A stretch of 64,000 nucleotides of DNA from Acholoe squamosa (GCA_949317995.1 OX439041.1:5644501-5708500), one strand, 5' to 3'. Counted from the stretch's first letter, positions 10,635-22,577 are shown. Notes: generated by a model not told the origin, from the sequence alone. Program-made: numbers and translations.

Positions 10635-12316
10635 CTGCCCCCCTTAGACAATAACTTGGGGGTAATTAAACCGCAGTGTATTAATAACCTAGTAAGTGAT
10701 TGTTTACAATACTAAAAAGGGGTATTAATTACACTTGCTCGATGTGAAATAGGCTATAGTATGAGACTATCCTATTTCTGAAAAATTATACAATAATAGC
10801 ATCGAGTATCGTTCATTTCATTTCCACCAGTAGCTATAACAACCACAAATGATAAATATAAATATTACAGATTTATATTAATGTTTGACAACAGTAGGGT
10901 CCTGAAAAGGACCGGTGGTTGTAAATAATGATCGTATTACAGTGATTAGACCCGGAAAAAATTTTGCGACTTTTTAAATTAACAATTCTGTCCACTTTTA
11001 AAGTGAACGGAACAATAACGATCAGATATGAATAATCATTCTGATACCATATGAACACAATAAGGTATTGAACCTGAGTAATATAATATTAATTTTAGAG
11101 AAATCCATTGGACCTTCTCCATTTTATAGAAATAGATGATTATATATTTGAGACGCAGCTCAATTTATACCTTAGTGTTTTATATTTACAAACTACAGAA
11201 GAAGTATAGTCTCTTAATATATTGAGACCAGGAATGACCTATATAGACAATTATAGGTCTAGTACTACCTTAAATAACTTTTAGGATACGCAGATCCAGT
11301 ATATTTATAGGTAAGTACCTTTATATAATAATATACCTTTATAAAAGATATTTAGAGTTATAAATACAATTTTACATACAATATAATATTATCAACAAAG
11401 CTACGTGTTTATGTGGTTGGAGAATATCAGTGGAGTCGGATGCTGCTGATGTCTTGGTATGGGCGAGCTAAACCCTGATGCCTGAAGTGCTATATTTAAT
11501 CCAGGAATTTGTAGATTTTGGGCGAGCTGAACCCTGATGCCTGAAGTGCTATAGAAGAATATGTTGGTGGGCGTAGCTAAACCCTGTTGCCTGTAGTGCT
11601 AGCTAACTGGAAGTAGTAGTAGATCCAGTTGTAGACTATTGATTGACTTTATGGGCGTAGCTAAACCCGGATGCCTGTAGTGCTAGCTGACAAGTAGTAG
11701 TAGTGTAGTAGTAAATCCGGTTGTAGATTAGAGTCCATATTAACGTAAAATGTCCATATTTCAATAATAGGCACAGTCATTATGTAATAGCACAGTACCA
11801 TTATAATGTTGACACCATTCGTACTCCTTCTCCAAAGTGACTTGTTTTTCTCCTTCTGCTTTCAGTTTCCGGATTAGGGTACAGTTTGGTACCCGAATCA
11901 ATGCGGGTTGGATAAAAAAATGATTTCTCATCCAACAATACATAGGTAATAACACCTCGGGACACACAATTATGTCCAACCTTCATGCAACAGTTTTCAC
12001 TGTTCCATGTTCTCCTCGGGTGGCTGGTTTGGACCCGGCTGTTGAGCCTGTGGCTGAACAAGAGAGTCCACACCAGCTCCATCCGTAGGTGCAGCCAATG
12101 CGGGGACTGCTGGCTTCATGTCAGTACATAAATTTCCTTAACAATGCTAGTACTGACAGATATTATTTCCTCGACATTGTAGCTTGTATCATTTCTTACA
12201 GCTATCGCCTGATACTGACACATGGGGGTCACGCCTATGTATGCTAATACCAATACCTTTGGCCTTCTTTTAGGACATCTTTTTAGAATGCAACCTTTCC
12301 TTGTCAGGCCTGCCAT
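10635..12316 (-). mobile_element. Internal remnant of the second LTR-element fossil
   Basis: Sequence upstream (element sense) of the 3' LTR. It is AT-rich and holds only short coding-like pieces around 11760-12316, some Cys-rich, none of a family I recognise; they may be from an envelope or gag. The left limit is uncertain. The element is heavily broken (several breaks) and looks old apart from its LTR. Confidence 0.35.
11461..11690. repeat. Four interspersed copies of a 33-base motif
   Basis: GGGCGAGCTAAACCCTGATG followed by CCTGAAGTGCTA recurs at about 11461, 11520, 11568 and 11652 with small changes (GAGCTAAACC/GTAGCTAAACC). Spacings are 59, 48 and 84 bases. Each copy can pair its AGC...GCT ends weakly. 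It lies inside the fossil's internal region. Confidence 0.7.
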
Positions 12317-12678
12317 GAAATACCCCCTATGTGAAAGATAATTTTCTGGTGAAACTCTAGGTGTAAGTCACTTCCACATGTGGTCAATACAAGCAAAGTT
12401 ATGAGCATTCTACCAAAATTGACTGAGACACAACTTTATTCATAAAAAAGTCACCCTTTCTCACTGCATGGATCTATAGTAGTGTATAGTGTAGAGAGGT
12501 GTGTTTATCTATTTCTGTCTGTTTGAAGTTTGATTTTGTGAAGAATGCTTAGAAGTATCTAATATATTTTTTTTCCAACACAATATTCATGAGCGGACTA
12601 GATAAGAAGTACACACATATCATATTGCAGGAGGATAGTAATACATCTTAATGATATGAAGTTATATGGGAGATACGG
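12317..12678. other. AT-rich spacer, nothing recognised
   Basis: No coding frame, terminal repeat or RNA gene could be supported here. Confidence 0.4.
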
Positions 12679-12953
12679 TTATTTATTATTATGGCTAATA
12701 CACTACGCCTATGCTTAACCTATGAGGGGTTCGTATTCATTTAGCCCATTGAATATGGTACTTTTGTATTCCCTCGGTGTAGCTGTCCTGTATTCAACAA
12801 GGCCTTATATATACACCTTGGGGAATACGATGCTAAATTATTCACTGATCGTTGACATTTGCTTATTTATTATATGGCTAATACACTACGCCTATGCTTA
12901 ACCTATGAGGGGTTTGTATTCATTTAGCCCATTGAATACGGTACTTTCGTATT
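12679..12953. repeat. 92-bp direct repeat around a foldback remnant
   Basis: Two nearly identical 91-92-base copies (12679-12770 and 12863-12953) flank a 92-base middle. The middle holds CCCTCGGTGTAGCTGTCC and CACCTTGGGGAATACG, the same arms as the palindrome at 15599-15718. A duplicated, partly deleted foldback element is the simplest reading. It ends 16 bases before the first ATG of the Crypton region. Confidence 0.75.
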
Positions 12954-12968
12954 GACTTCTGCGGTCAC

Positions 12969-15020
12969 GTGACCTGTGGCTATGATGTAATCGAAAGTAG
13001 TTCCTGCGACTACAGCGTCTATATTTTCTGCAAAGATGGACAATCACACGTATGGGTCGTTGTTAGAAGGCATTTCAGAGGCTTTTTTCAGGAGGAGATA
13101 GAAATACCAGGCCTTTTCAATGTTATTTTCACTGAATCAGCCACAAACCAAGCCGATATCGGCATTTTTGATATGGTATCATCCAATTTTGATGGACTTG
13201 ATGACAGCATAGAGATCGCCACCACTAAGGAACCAACAGTTGTAGGCGAAAATGTGGTTCAAGAAGCACAAACTCCCCAATCGGCTGATATCGGCCATTT
13301 ATCGGCTAGTGTGGCCCATATTATCAGTGATATACGCCATTAAAACTAGTTGTCGCAGCTAGTGCAAAAAGTAAACAAACTCGACCTTGTTATGGCCGTA
13401 ACCAGGTCAGCGTCCCAAAAATGCAGGGCTCACCATAGCGCCTCGCTAGCAAGGTACTTCTATGGCATGTCCCCCACGCATTAACTTTAATAGCGATTGT
13501 ATTTAATTGAATGTCGATATTATTTTTGTAGGTAATTACTGCCTTCCACAAGTGGCTAACCAAGTTTTGCAATGAGGAGGGGACCATAGAAAACATCCCT
13601 CCACCCGAATTAGACCAATTTATGTGCAACTATATCATACAGAAAAAGAAGGTGAATGGGGAGGAACATGAACCCGACACACTCACTTCCATTCATAGAG
13701 GCATATTGAGGTATGTATGATTATTAAACTATTCAGCAAGGTTTAATATCTAGCTAACTATTGTTGCACAGTCAACCTAATCTTGTGTATTTAGTTAATT
13801 TTATTTTATATTTTTTTTTAGCTTTCTGTGGATGCACGAGTACAAGATTTTGGTGTTTTTTTTAAGCTAATTATTGTCATTATGAAACTAAAAAAGTATG
13901 ATATGATTTATGCATTGACAGGTACCTGAAGGACCATAAATATCCAGCTGACCCCTTTAAAGATGAGATTTTTCAAATATCCTGTGAGTTCTACATTCGA
14001 AAAGAGTAAAGCTGAAGCAAATGGGTATAGGAAACAGACCTAATCGGACAGAAGCCATAACAGATACAGAAATGGAGTCACTCTGGGAAAGAGGAGCTTT
14101 GGGCATGACATTACCAAAAATACTACGGGACACACTTTATTTTATGTTTGACATGGGTTTTGGCCTCAGAGGCACCCATGAGCCTGAGCAGATGTGCTGG
14201 GGAGACATTGAACCAAAGCTAGACAGTGATGGCATACAATATCTGGAGTTTACAGAAAAAATAACCAAAACCAGAGGTGGTAACACTGAACCACGAGCGT
14301 TTCCCCCAAAAATCTGGGCCACAGGGGATGATAGATGTCCCATTGCCTACTACTTGGAATATAAGAAGAGGAGACCAGTGGAAATGTCAGACGATGAGGC
14401 TCCCATGTTTCTAACCCCCCACCCCACCAACGGCATAGAAGTCCAAATTGGCTACTCTAGAGCCAACATGGGCACCAACACCATGAATGCTTTGGTGAAA
14501 AAATGTATGCAAGAGAGGCGGGATTGTAGGTAAAAAAAATAATCACTCACTCAGGAAAACCAGCATCATATCTTAAATAGGGAATAATGTACCCACTGTC
14601 CTGGTGGCTCAACATGCAGGTCACAAAAATGAAAGTTCAATAAATAAATACAACTTAACCAACCATGAGCAGCAGCAGGCCATGTCTTACATCATCACAG
14701 GCTCAAAGAGGAGGAAATTAGGTCTACCTTCGGATGCTGTGCCAGCTGTCCTGGGCCCTGATGGGGATGGTAATTCCTCCAGTGCTTTAATCTCCAGCGA
14801 AGTCAGTGGTACTCCAGTCCAGAATATTAACACACAATACAAAGGAGCCAGCAATGGCAGATTTCAACGTAAATCCAAGCCAAGTCCTGCTCTGGGACGA
14901 GCCCCTACAAGGGGCGAGAGGCGAGAGGCGGTCTGGTCCCGTATCCATGGAGACAATATTAATCGACTCGCATCCTCTGTCAGTGGCATGTTTGCTAATG
15001 CAAACATACTGATAACATAA
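12969..15020 (+). pseudogene. Crypton-type tyrosine recombinase (DUF3504-like), decayed
   Basis: Remnant of a spliced Crypton DNA transposon gene of the KIAA1958/QRICH1/ZMYM-related kind. An N-terminal frame (12969-13343) is of unknown role. An exon near 13530-13711 codes the SAM-like core-binding domain (FHKWL...IPPPELDQF...EPDTLTSIHRGILR) and ends at a GTATGT donor; the next begins after CAG near 13921 (YLKDHKYPADPF). The catalytic part starts GIGNRPNRTEA and has the first catalytic Arg in GLRGTHEPEQM, then ATGDDRCPIAYY. The second box NNHSLRKT near 14537 lies in a different frame from its neighbours, and AGHKNESSINKYN (14610-14650) provides the last box with the likely Tyr nucleophile. Frame changes near 13990-14020 and 14525-14600 show it is no longer functional unless mis-assembled. 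The tail to 15020 is Ser/Arg-rich. Confidence 0.75.
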
Positions 15021-15598
15021 ATCTAACCATTAACTACAATATGTCTGGTCCTGGAGGCATGACAAAGGAAGATGGCGGAGATATTCCATGTATTAAATTT
15101 GACTAATTTAATACATGTTGCTACAAAACCGCCATGTTGTCTTTTTCGTGGCAAACTGAAAGTGACCCGGATGTTCCCCGAGTGTTTGAAAAATAAAATA
15201 TTTTCTTCTGTGTTGAAATCCTTGCATTTTTTTGTCCTTAATTATAGAGATGATGCATAGAAATAAATTATTCTGACATTAAGATTTATAGAATTGATGA
15301 TATAAAAGCAAAAAACTAATTTCAAATGTACTTCTGAGTGCCAAGGAAGCGAGCTCGGGCATAAAAAAAATAGTTCCTTATAAATTGGATGGAGTAGGAC
15401 GGTACTATGCATGTAAAGAATTGAATTTTAGAAAAGAATAACATTAAGACAGTTAAGGAGCAGTAATATAGCCAAAAAATTCATTATTTATCAAAAAAAC
15501 ACAGCTTCATCCCAGAAAAGGTCTATTATTTATCAAAAAAACACAAAAGCGCAAATTCACCCTTAGAGCCATATAGTAAATGCAAATGACAACTCACA
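15021..15598. other. AT-rich 3' flank of the Crypton
   Basis: No gene seen. The phrase TTTATCAAAAAAACACA occurs twice (15487 and 15531), a short direct repeat. Confidence 0.4.
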
Positions 15599-15718
15599 TT
15601 GAATAATTTTGCCTCGTATTCCTCTCGGTGTAGCTGTCCCGCATTCAACTGGGCCTATAAGGCCTCGTTGAATACGGGACAGCTACACCTTGGGGAAAAC
15701 GAGGAAAATTATTCATTG
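15599..15718. repeat. Foldback palindrome, about 57-bp arms
   Basis: Left arm starts TTGAATAATTTTGCCTCG and right arm ends CGAGGAAAATTATTCATTGAA, meeting at GGGCCTATAAGGCC. The inner arms (GTGTAGCTGTCCC and GGGACAGCTACAC) pair perfectly. It is a non-autonomous foldback-type element, the best copy of the family also left at 12.7-12.95 kb. Confidence 0.85.
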
Positions 15719-16060
15719 AACATTTCTGCTCCATTTTGACGTTATGACAGCATCTCCAATAGCCACCATCCCTTTATATCACATAGCCCAAACCCTTGTA
15801 TGTCATTGGAACACTGTTGAACAGTTTTGAATATATTGTATGGCTTCCTCGTGAGGACCCCAAGATCCTACTGCTGGTTCTTGCTCTTGCTGATAATCTA
15901 TCTAATAATATCTACCAATTATTCTCATAAGAATACCCATGTGGAACTTTGTGCTTGGATCCAAAAATTATACTTTTCATATCCCTAGCTGATGGTGATT
16001 TAAAAAGGAAATGGAGGGAAGAACATTATATTCTCCCAAGGTTTCCTCAACCAGTTCCTG

Positions 16061-16953
16061 CACTGCAAAAATGGTGTTTAGATTTTAAACATGTTTAGGT
16101 CTAAACATGTTTAAAACCTAAACATATAGGTCAGTTAGGTGTCTCATTGACTACACATTTAGGAAATGAACACTTTTATTCTAACTACATAAACATTTTT
16201 GCTAAACATGTTTAGATGTTTAGAGTTTAAACAGTTAAATAATAGGTGTTTAGATTTAAACATCAATATGTTTAGATACTTGGATGTTGAACCCATACCA
16301 GGTAGCAGCACTATCTTTGAATGGACTATCTTTACACAATTATAATCAATTTATGTGACAAATGTACCCAAACCCCATGTTTATTATAGTTTCTATTCAT
16401 TGAATGTCATGAGAATAGAAAGGGCAATAGAAAGTTGACTAGATTCACCTTACACCACCATCATTAGCATGAAATAATCAATAAGCTCAATGACGGACAC
16501 CTATTTCATGTTATTCTGGAATAGACAAAGCAATTTCCTTCCTGCCAAGCTAGTGTACTTTATCAAGTCTCTCATTCTGATGCAGTGTGTACACACATGC
16601 ACACGTAAATAGGTGTGGCTGACATCTTTGGAGACTTTGACATGTAAATACCCCCCCCCCCCACCAGTAAATGAGAGACAAACAAAAGACTTTTTTTTAA
16701 TATATACATGTCTGCACACCACAACTCTCCGTCAAAGCATTTAGACATCTAAACACAAAATTTCATCAACATCTAAACACAAAAATTCATAGATATCTAA
16801 ACACAAAGTTTAAACCTAAACACCTACATTTCTAAACACCTGAGCTAAGCACATTGTTTGGCTAAACATGTGTAGGAAATTAATGTGATTACAAAAACGT
16901 TGCAAGAATATGTTTAGAATTGTGTTTAGGATCTAAACACCATTTTTGCAGTG
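16061..16953. mobile_element. CACTG-ended non-autonomous DNA transposon (EnSpm/CACTA-like)
   Basis: Terminal inverted repeats CACTGCAAAAATGGTGTTTA on both sides, diverging after about 25 bases. A 2-base TG is present on each outer flank and may be the target duplication. Both arms are filled with TGTTTAG/CTAAACA words (more than 20), as in the subterminal transposase-binding repeats of CACTA elements, while the centre (16300-16730) has none. No transposase is present. A 10-base poly-C lies at 16651. hAT is the alternative superfamily; the absence of an 8-base duplication argues against it. Confidence 0.65.
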
Positions 16954-17799
16954 TGCTGAAACACACCATATTGTGTATACCGTGTTCAATTCTGCACCTC
17001 ATGATCAGGAAAAAATAGACACTTCAGTACTGCATATCATCAATGTACATAATATCCACCAATTAGGCAGATGCCGACTTAGTTCAGCAGTAGCATCTAG
17101 CGAATGTACTAGTCAGTTCAGCACGATAAAGAGGGGCCTTGAGCCACGCGCAGTGTCTCACTGCTACGAGCCATGTCCAGCTGCTACAAGCAGACTCCCA
17201 AACACATGCATGCACACACCCGCATTCACACACGTGCAAATTAAGATTGAGAAAAGAATGGACTAAATGTCTGATAACCAATGAGGAAGTCACATGAGGC
17301 CTACGGCCTAAGGAAGTTGTGTCATGATGAGTGAGAGTTGACAGAAGTTGACACAGGTTGACGCATGCTCACACAGTCTGTTATACCCATATTGGATACA
17401 ACATCTACCCCTTTTATCACTCAATGCTGACCATTTTTACCATCATATTAAGAATTCCTATCTATTTCCCCTAATCATATGTGACCTAGCTGATCATTAT
17501 ACATTAAACCCTTTATATTCTGCTAAACCAGGCCCAACAGATGCATAGATCACATGTAAAATGCAGATAAGTCCAACTCAGTGTTAAGTCCCATAGACAA
17601 AACAAATCATCTTTTTTTGTCTTATATATGCACCAAATTCCATATTCTTCGGTATCATTACGTTTATGTATATTTCATATCATATAAATAAGAAAACTGC
17701 ATGTGCAACATAATCTATCATATTGACATTCAATCAATTGGCACATTCTGCAAAGTACAAGCAGTTAGAATTTATACCATCCATAGTCTCTCATTGTGA
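16954..17799. other. Intergenic DNA, no gene seen
   Basis: Contains a stray piece of the 93-bp minisatellite unit (GAGTGAGAGTTGACA at about 17330) and otherwise nothing recognised. Confidence 0.4.
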
Positions 17800-18290
17800 A
17801 TATGAGTCATGCTGAATGAGAGCTAGCAATTATTGACGCATGCTGACAATTGTTCACCAAGTTGTCCCTCACATCTTTATGCAATTGAGTGATTGTTTGT
17901 CAAGCTGTGTGGGAGTGGGTGACTATTGGCACATGTTGGCATATGCTTACCCAATCTTTCCTCACATCTTTATTGAAGTGAGTGATTGTTCATCAAGCTG
18001 AGTGAGAGTTGACAACTGTAGACACATGCTGACGCACACCCACCCAGTCTCCCCTACCATCTTTATCACAGTGAGTGATTGTTCGTCAAACTGAGTGAAA
18101 GTTGACAAGTATTGACACATGCTCACACAGTCTCCCCTACCATCTGTATCAAAGTGAGTGCTTGTTCATCAAGTTGAGTGAGGCTTGACCAGTATTGATG
18201 TATACATGCTGACCAACGTTCACCCAACCTTTCCTACCACCTTTATTGAAGTAAGTGATGGTATGTCAAGCTGAGTGAGAGTTGACTCAG
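17800..18290. repeat. Diverged 93-bp minisatellite, about 5 copies
   Basis: Units begin CTGAGTGAGAGTTGACAA and include CATCTTTATCACAGTGAGTG and ATTGTTCGTCAAG. Copy starts are near 17810, 17903, 17996, 18089, 18174 and 18271, with one shortened copy. Copies differ by 10-25 %, so the array is old. Confidence 0.75.
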
Positions 18291-18862
18291 TATGACACAA
18301 GATGACACAGTTCATTATCACCAAAAAGTTATCACACATCATCACTCACCATGACTCATCTTCACTCAGATTTGCTGGTGTTCTCACATAGAGGAGCCAA
18401 TTCCACCTGTGGAGTCACAAAACTAGTTTTAAGGAATTCGTACCTACCTTTAGTGGATAAGAGATGTTAGAAACATGAGATCATACAACATACCCAAGAT
18501 AGATTTTCTACTAGTGTGATATGGGGTGTTATATTTGCATAATTGTAGAAACCTGGACAAATTGTAATCTTTTTCTAAAAAATGACACCACTCATCAAAC
18601 ATGTTGGACGAGGAATCATTTATTTCCTGCAACTATTGTTTAGCAATGTCAAGACATATGATATATGCTGTGACAACCACAAATAATAACATCAATATCC
18701 CTGTGCTGGGTGTCTTCATGATATTTCAATCTCTCCCACCCTAATGCCAATTCTCAAACACCATCCTGTTCACCAAAGGGGCTTGTCACCTATTTCTGAA
18801 CTAAACATATATGCTTTGAGATATTGCAGCTTTGTATAGGAATTATAAATACTTGTTGTATC

Positions 18863-19836
18863 ATGAATGAAATGGAGAACCTGTCTGTCTCTGCTAATGA
18901 TTCATGCTGTAATATTAGTACCAATACCTCAGATGTTTTAAAGGAGTTTGAGGAATCCATCTTCTTATTTGACACCATCTACAGTATTGGAACTGTATTG
19001 TAATTGTCATGATCCTGCTACTTGTTCTGGCAGTTTTTGATAATCTGACATCAACATTTTCCATCCTTGACAAAGATGAGATATACAGCTTACTTCCTTT
19101 CTCCTCTTCCCCGATGTTCTGTAAAAGTCTTAAATTTGTATTTTATTGGAAAGAAGACATGTCTTGATGGCTCATTATTTTCATATCAGTTGAACACATG
19201 ATTGCCATATATTTCCCATCAAAGGCAGACACTTTCTTTACTTTTAAAATTTCTATCTATGCTATTTTAACATTGATAACTGTAATGCTTATCATTGTTT
19301 CACCAATTCTATTCACATCAAGCATTTGCAAAGTGAGTTGGCTGAATGTATGCCGACCATTTGGTCCTTCTTCTCTACTCTAAACTGTCTATTGCATATT
19401 TGGTGTCTTGTTGTACAGAATTATACCTTTGTGCATTATTTCCATAATGAATATTCTCATCATCAAGAAGATGAAATCCCAGCACAGATTCAGAGACAAT
19501 CATCAGAACTCTAGCAGCAAAAAGTCAACTAATATGACAGGGACTATGATTGCAGTCAGCATTGTGTTTGTCATCCCTACTCTACCTGTTGTAATTGTTA
19601 TTTTTATAATCACAGCATCAGAACCTCTTGGAAAAGATTTCATCAACAATGTTGACTTAGCCCTGATAATTACACACCATCTGGATTACATAAACCACAG
19701 TATTAACTTCTTGTTATGCTGCACCACTGGTTCTATATTCAGACTGACTTTGGTCCACCTTTTTCAATCCTTGAGAAAGAAAAATCCACATAAGGGGGAC
19801 ATGTCCAACTATGAAATCAGAAATCTAATTTACTAG
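18863..19836 (+). pseudogene. Class A peptide-GPCR pseudogene (FMRFamide receptor-like)
   Basis: Intronless remnant of a seven-transmembrane receptor. The N-terminus from the ATG at 18863 carries three N-glycosylation sites (NLS, NIS, NTS) and leads into TM1, where an in-frame TAA appears near 18999. The TM3 end reads SVEHMIAIYFPSKAD in place of the usual ERYIAVWFPLKAD, followed by TM4 (KISIYAILTLITVMLIIVSP). A last open stretch (19408-19836) holds TM5 (IPLCIISIMNILII), TM6 (IAVSIVFVIPTLPVVIV) and TM7 with NHSINFLLCCTTGSIFR, the family's variant of NPxxY. At least one stop and two frame changes show it is dead. The TM7 form is typical of the invertebrate neuropeptide-receptor expansions with single-exon genes. 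Confidence 0.75.
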
Positions 19837-20339
19837 AATTGTGCCTCATATCAGATTAGACCTCTATATAATGGGATATGATTACAAACTTTAGTCACCC
19901 CATATATCACTGACAATGACTACATAACTTCAAAATTTATTCTATGTGCGAACATTGGTCTGACTTTATTCAGAAAAAGAAAATCTGAAAGACATATTAA
20001 GGAGTAAGGCTCAACTCTGAAGTCACAAGTCTCCCAGTGGAACATCATTCTCTCTCCTAACTGTGTAAATATTGAATGTTCAATGAAATAAGTAAATAGC
20101 AATTATTGTAGATTATAAGAATAAACAACATACAAGATGTACAGTAGGACAATATTGAGGTACTCAATACCTCAAAGGTCTCGCACCTCAGGGATAAGAT
20201 AAATAGGAAAGGGATGGAGAGGAGGAGGCAGAAGTACACCAATTTAATGACAGTTCAATCTGAACTGAGGTGCTAATATTGGTCCCATGGTGCTATATCC
20301 TTTCAACCCATATGGTCGGCTGCATCCTCTCTCTAATCC
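19837..20339. other. Intergenic DNA, no gene seen
   Basis: AT-rich; no frame or repeat could be supported. Confidence 0.35.
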
Positions 20340-20657
20340 TTTCCTTGAGAAACATTAACTTTGATTTACTGTAATGCATGTAATGTTGATTTGTAGCATA
20401 TAGTTTAATCACCACTGGACACTACACAGTTAGATTTACTTGTAGGGTGAACAGTAGTTAGGTGTAACCGTACTAGTATAGATCTGAGTTTGGTGCTATT
20501 CCACTAGTCATTTTATTGACTTTATATTTTGTATATTGTATTTGTATTTGTAAACATGTATATTACCCAGTGACGCCAATGTAGCTATCGACTATAACCC
20601 TTCCCTTACTCCTTTGCCCCGAAAGGATTTGTGTGTAAATAAAATTGAATTGAATTG
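20340..20657 (+). mobile_element. 3' end of a LINE (UTR and tail)
   Basis: Non-coding sequence ending in AATAAAATTGAATTGAATTG, an A-rich signal followed by a short pentamer tail as found at the 3' ends of many non-LTR retrotransposons. No ORF2 sequence is retained; 5' limit uncertain. Confidence 0.5.
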
Positions 20658-20944
20658 AGGCTTTCATTTTTGCATCACAATCATTCAACTAGCAGTCCAT
20701 ACAAAAAACTCTTGGGATACAGGCTTTTGTCAGCAAAATTGCTTTCGGACCCCTGGACTTTGTCAGACTGCAGGACCAAATGTCTTGCTGTACATTTGTC
20801 ACAAAGGCTACATTTTGTTTTTTACGGCTCCCAAATTGGACCATTATACAGGTTAAAATAGAATACATTACTGTTTGTTAAGATTCAAAGAGTTGTATGA
20901 AGATAAATAAGCAGAGGGAGAAAATATATGTAACATTATTGAAC

Positions 20945-21115
20945 AAGTAATCAATGGATAATTCATGACGAGTGTGTGTTAGTGAAGGATAATTACACTC
21001 GGCCTACGCCCTCGTGTAATTATCCTTTGCTGACACACACAAGTCATGAATTATCCATTGACTACTTATTTTATTCCACGAAACCAATAGATAATCAATG
21101 GAATACCAATAAATT
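20945..21115. repeat. Foldback palindrome with a second stem
   Basis: Arms of about 55 bases (AATGGATAATTCATGACGAG and its complement ending TCATGAATTATCCATTG) meet at the CG-rich centre CTCGGCCTACGCCCTCG. After the right arm comes TTATTTTATTCCA, answered by TGGAATACCAATAAA at 21100-21114, a weaker second inverted pair. Confidence 0.75.
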
Positions 21116-21144
21116 GAAAACAAAAATTGTTCCCCTTCCCGGAC

Positions 21145-21540
21145 AGCTACAGCGCCCGTCTCGGCTTGGCTTGCTTTGAATGCGTCTCACGGTTTATGTT
21201 TGTGTACAATCGGTACATACACCTCGTCGCCTGGCAGCGGACAGCTACAGCGACCGTCTCGGCTTGGCTTGCTTTGAATGCGTCTCCATTATGGTAGGGG
21301 ACACAAGGCGAAAAAAAGATGCGCCCGGACCGTGTTTGTGTACGATCGGTACACATACACCTCGTTGCCCGTCTAGGCTTGGCTTTGTTTGAATGCGAAA
21401 AAAAGATGCGCCCGGACCAGGACTCAATCCGCCCACCTTCAACGGCTGAGCGCAATGCGCTAACCACAAGACCACGGGGTCTCACACCTCAGCGGCCGTC
21501 TCGGCTTGGCTATGTTTGAATGCGTCCCGCAGTTATGGTA
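21145..21540. repeat. Short local repeat with phrase CGTCTCGGCTTGGCTTGC
   Basis: The phrase CGTCTCGGCTTGGCTTG TTTGAATGCG (with variants) recurs at about 21155, 21258, 21369 and 21497. Associated phrases (GGACAGCTACAGC, GATGCGCCCGGACC, CGATCGGTACAC) also recur two or three times. It looks like several copies of a SINE-like or LTR-like piece collapsed on each other. Confidence 0.65.
21405..21483 (-). mobile_element. tRNA-derived SINE head
   Basis: On the minus strand GTGGTCTTGTGGTTAGCGCA resembles a tRNA 5' half with an A box, and GGATTGAGTCC about 35 bases later resembles a B box. The arms do not fold into a complete tRNA. Confidence 0.5.
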
Positions 21541-21617
21541 GCGGACAGCCCGCAGTCGTTGCCTCCCCGGGCTTTGTATCATATCAAGACCTGGTTGTAG
21601 CCAACCACTACCAGTCA

Positions 21618-21690
21618 GTCCCTATGGCGCAATGCATAGGGAGTTGGACTAGGGATCTGAGACTGCAGGTTCAAGCCCTGCCCTGGCCAT
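21618..21690 (+). mobile_element. tRNA-derived SINE head
   Basis: TGGCGCAATGC fits an A box and GGTTCAAGCCC a B box, 45 bases apart; the stretch is tRNA-like in length but its acceptor stem does not pair. An unrelated tail with TGTAACATGTAACATATGAC follows. Confidence 0.55.
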
Positions 21691-22167
21691 GAAATTTCGT
21701 GGGTTGTAACATGTAACATATGACATGTAGGGACATGTAAGGTGTGCAGGTTATCCATGGATAATGGCACCGGGTGCCTGTTATCCTTGGATAACCGCAC
21801 ACCTTACAAAAATCATGATGCAGGCATCATGGTGTGCAATATCGACAGGTATGTGCATGGGAATATCCAGGAAAAGCACTGAGAATCCCAGAAATCGTGG
21901 AATAAAGAAAAATATGTTTTCCCCATTCATTTCTATAGTTAAGCCATTTATACTTAAAATTGCCATAGAATAAAAGTTAGCAGCATGGCATAGTTGTTCT
22001 TTTTTTCATTTTCTTATTGTTAGAAAATCAAGCTAATATAATCCGGAGTTATTTGAGATTATCAGAAGCAGAACCAATTCCAGACATGTGGTTACTTTTG
22101 TCTTTAAAATAAGCAGTTAATTCTTGTTTTCTTTCCTAACTCTGTAGAGGTCGGCGGAAAATGTCCT

Positions 22168-22237
22168 GGAGAAACCGGGAGTCGAACCCGGGACCCTCCA
22201 ACCTGCAGGCGGAAGCTCTACTGCTGAGCTACTTCCC
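22168..22237 (-). tRNA. tRNA-Cys(GCA)-like sequence, probably pseudo or SINE head
   Basis: Minus strand: D arm GCTC-AGCAGTA-GAGC, anticodon loop CTGCAGG (anticodon GCA), T arm CCGGG-TTCGACT-CCCGG. A box TAGCTCAGCAG and B box GGTTCGACTCC are canonical. The acceptor stem has two mismatches and the anticodon stem one, so a working tRNA is unlikely; a SINE promoter is the better reading. Confidence 0.5.
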
Positions 22238-22577
22238 TGTCTGACATTCTCTGCCTTCCATCTACACCTGGATCGGTATGACACACATAGGGGCAGCTAC
22301 CACCAGGTGCCAGGTGGCTAGGCTGGAACACCCGGAATGGGGCAGCTGGCTTTGTATGGCAGAGCTGACCCCTACACTAACAATAATAATCTTGAGGTAT
22401 TCGGTCCTTCTAAAGTCAATCCAGGTCTGCAGAATAATGAAATCTGTGTGACTGAATGGCCTGTGAGGGACATTTTTATTCATAAAGACTGCTGCTAAAG
22501 TCACAATGCTTATTGTCAGTACCCATGTATAGAAACAACTAGGCAGTTTGATAGAAGATGCTGTAGCATGAGTTTGT

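Noticed and set aside
12116-12316. 66-codon minus ORF as an independent gene
   Set aside because: Short, unrecognised and placed in the internal remnant of the LTR fossil; kept only as part of that entry.
22168-22237. Functional tRNA-Cys gene
   Set aside because: Acceptor and anticodon stems carry mismatches although the A and B boxes are good; a SINE head or pseudo-tRNA fits better.
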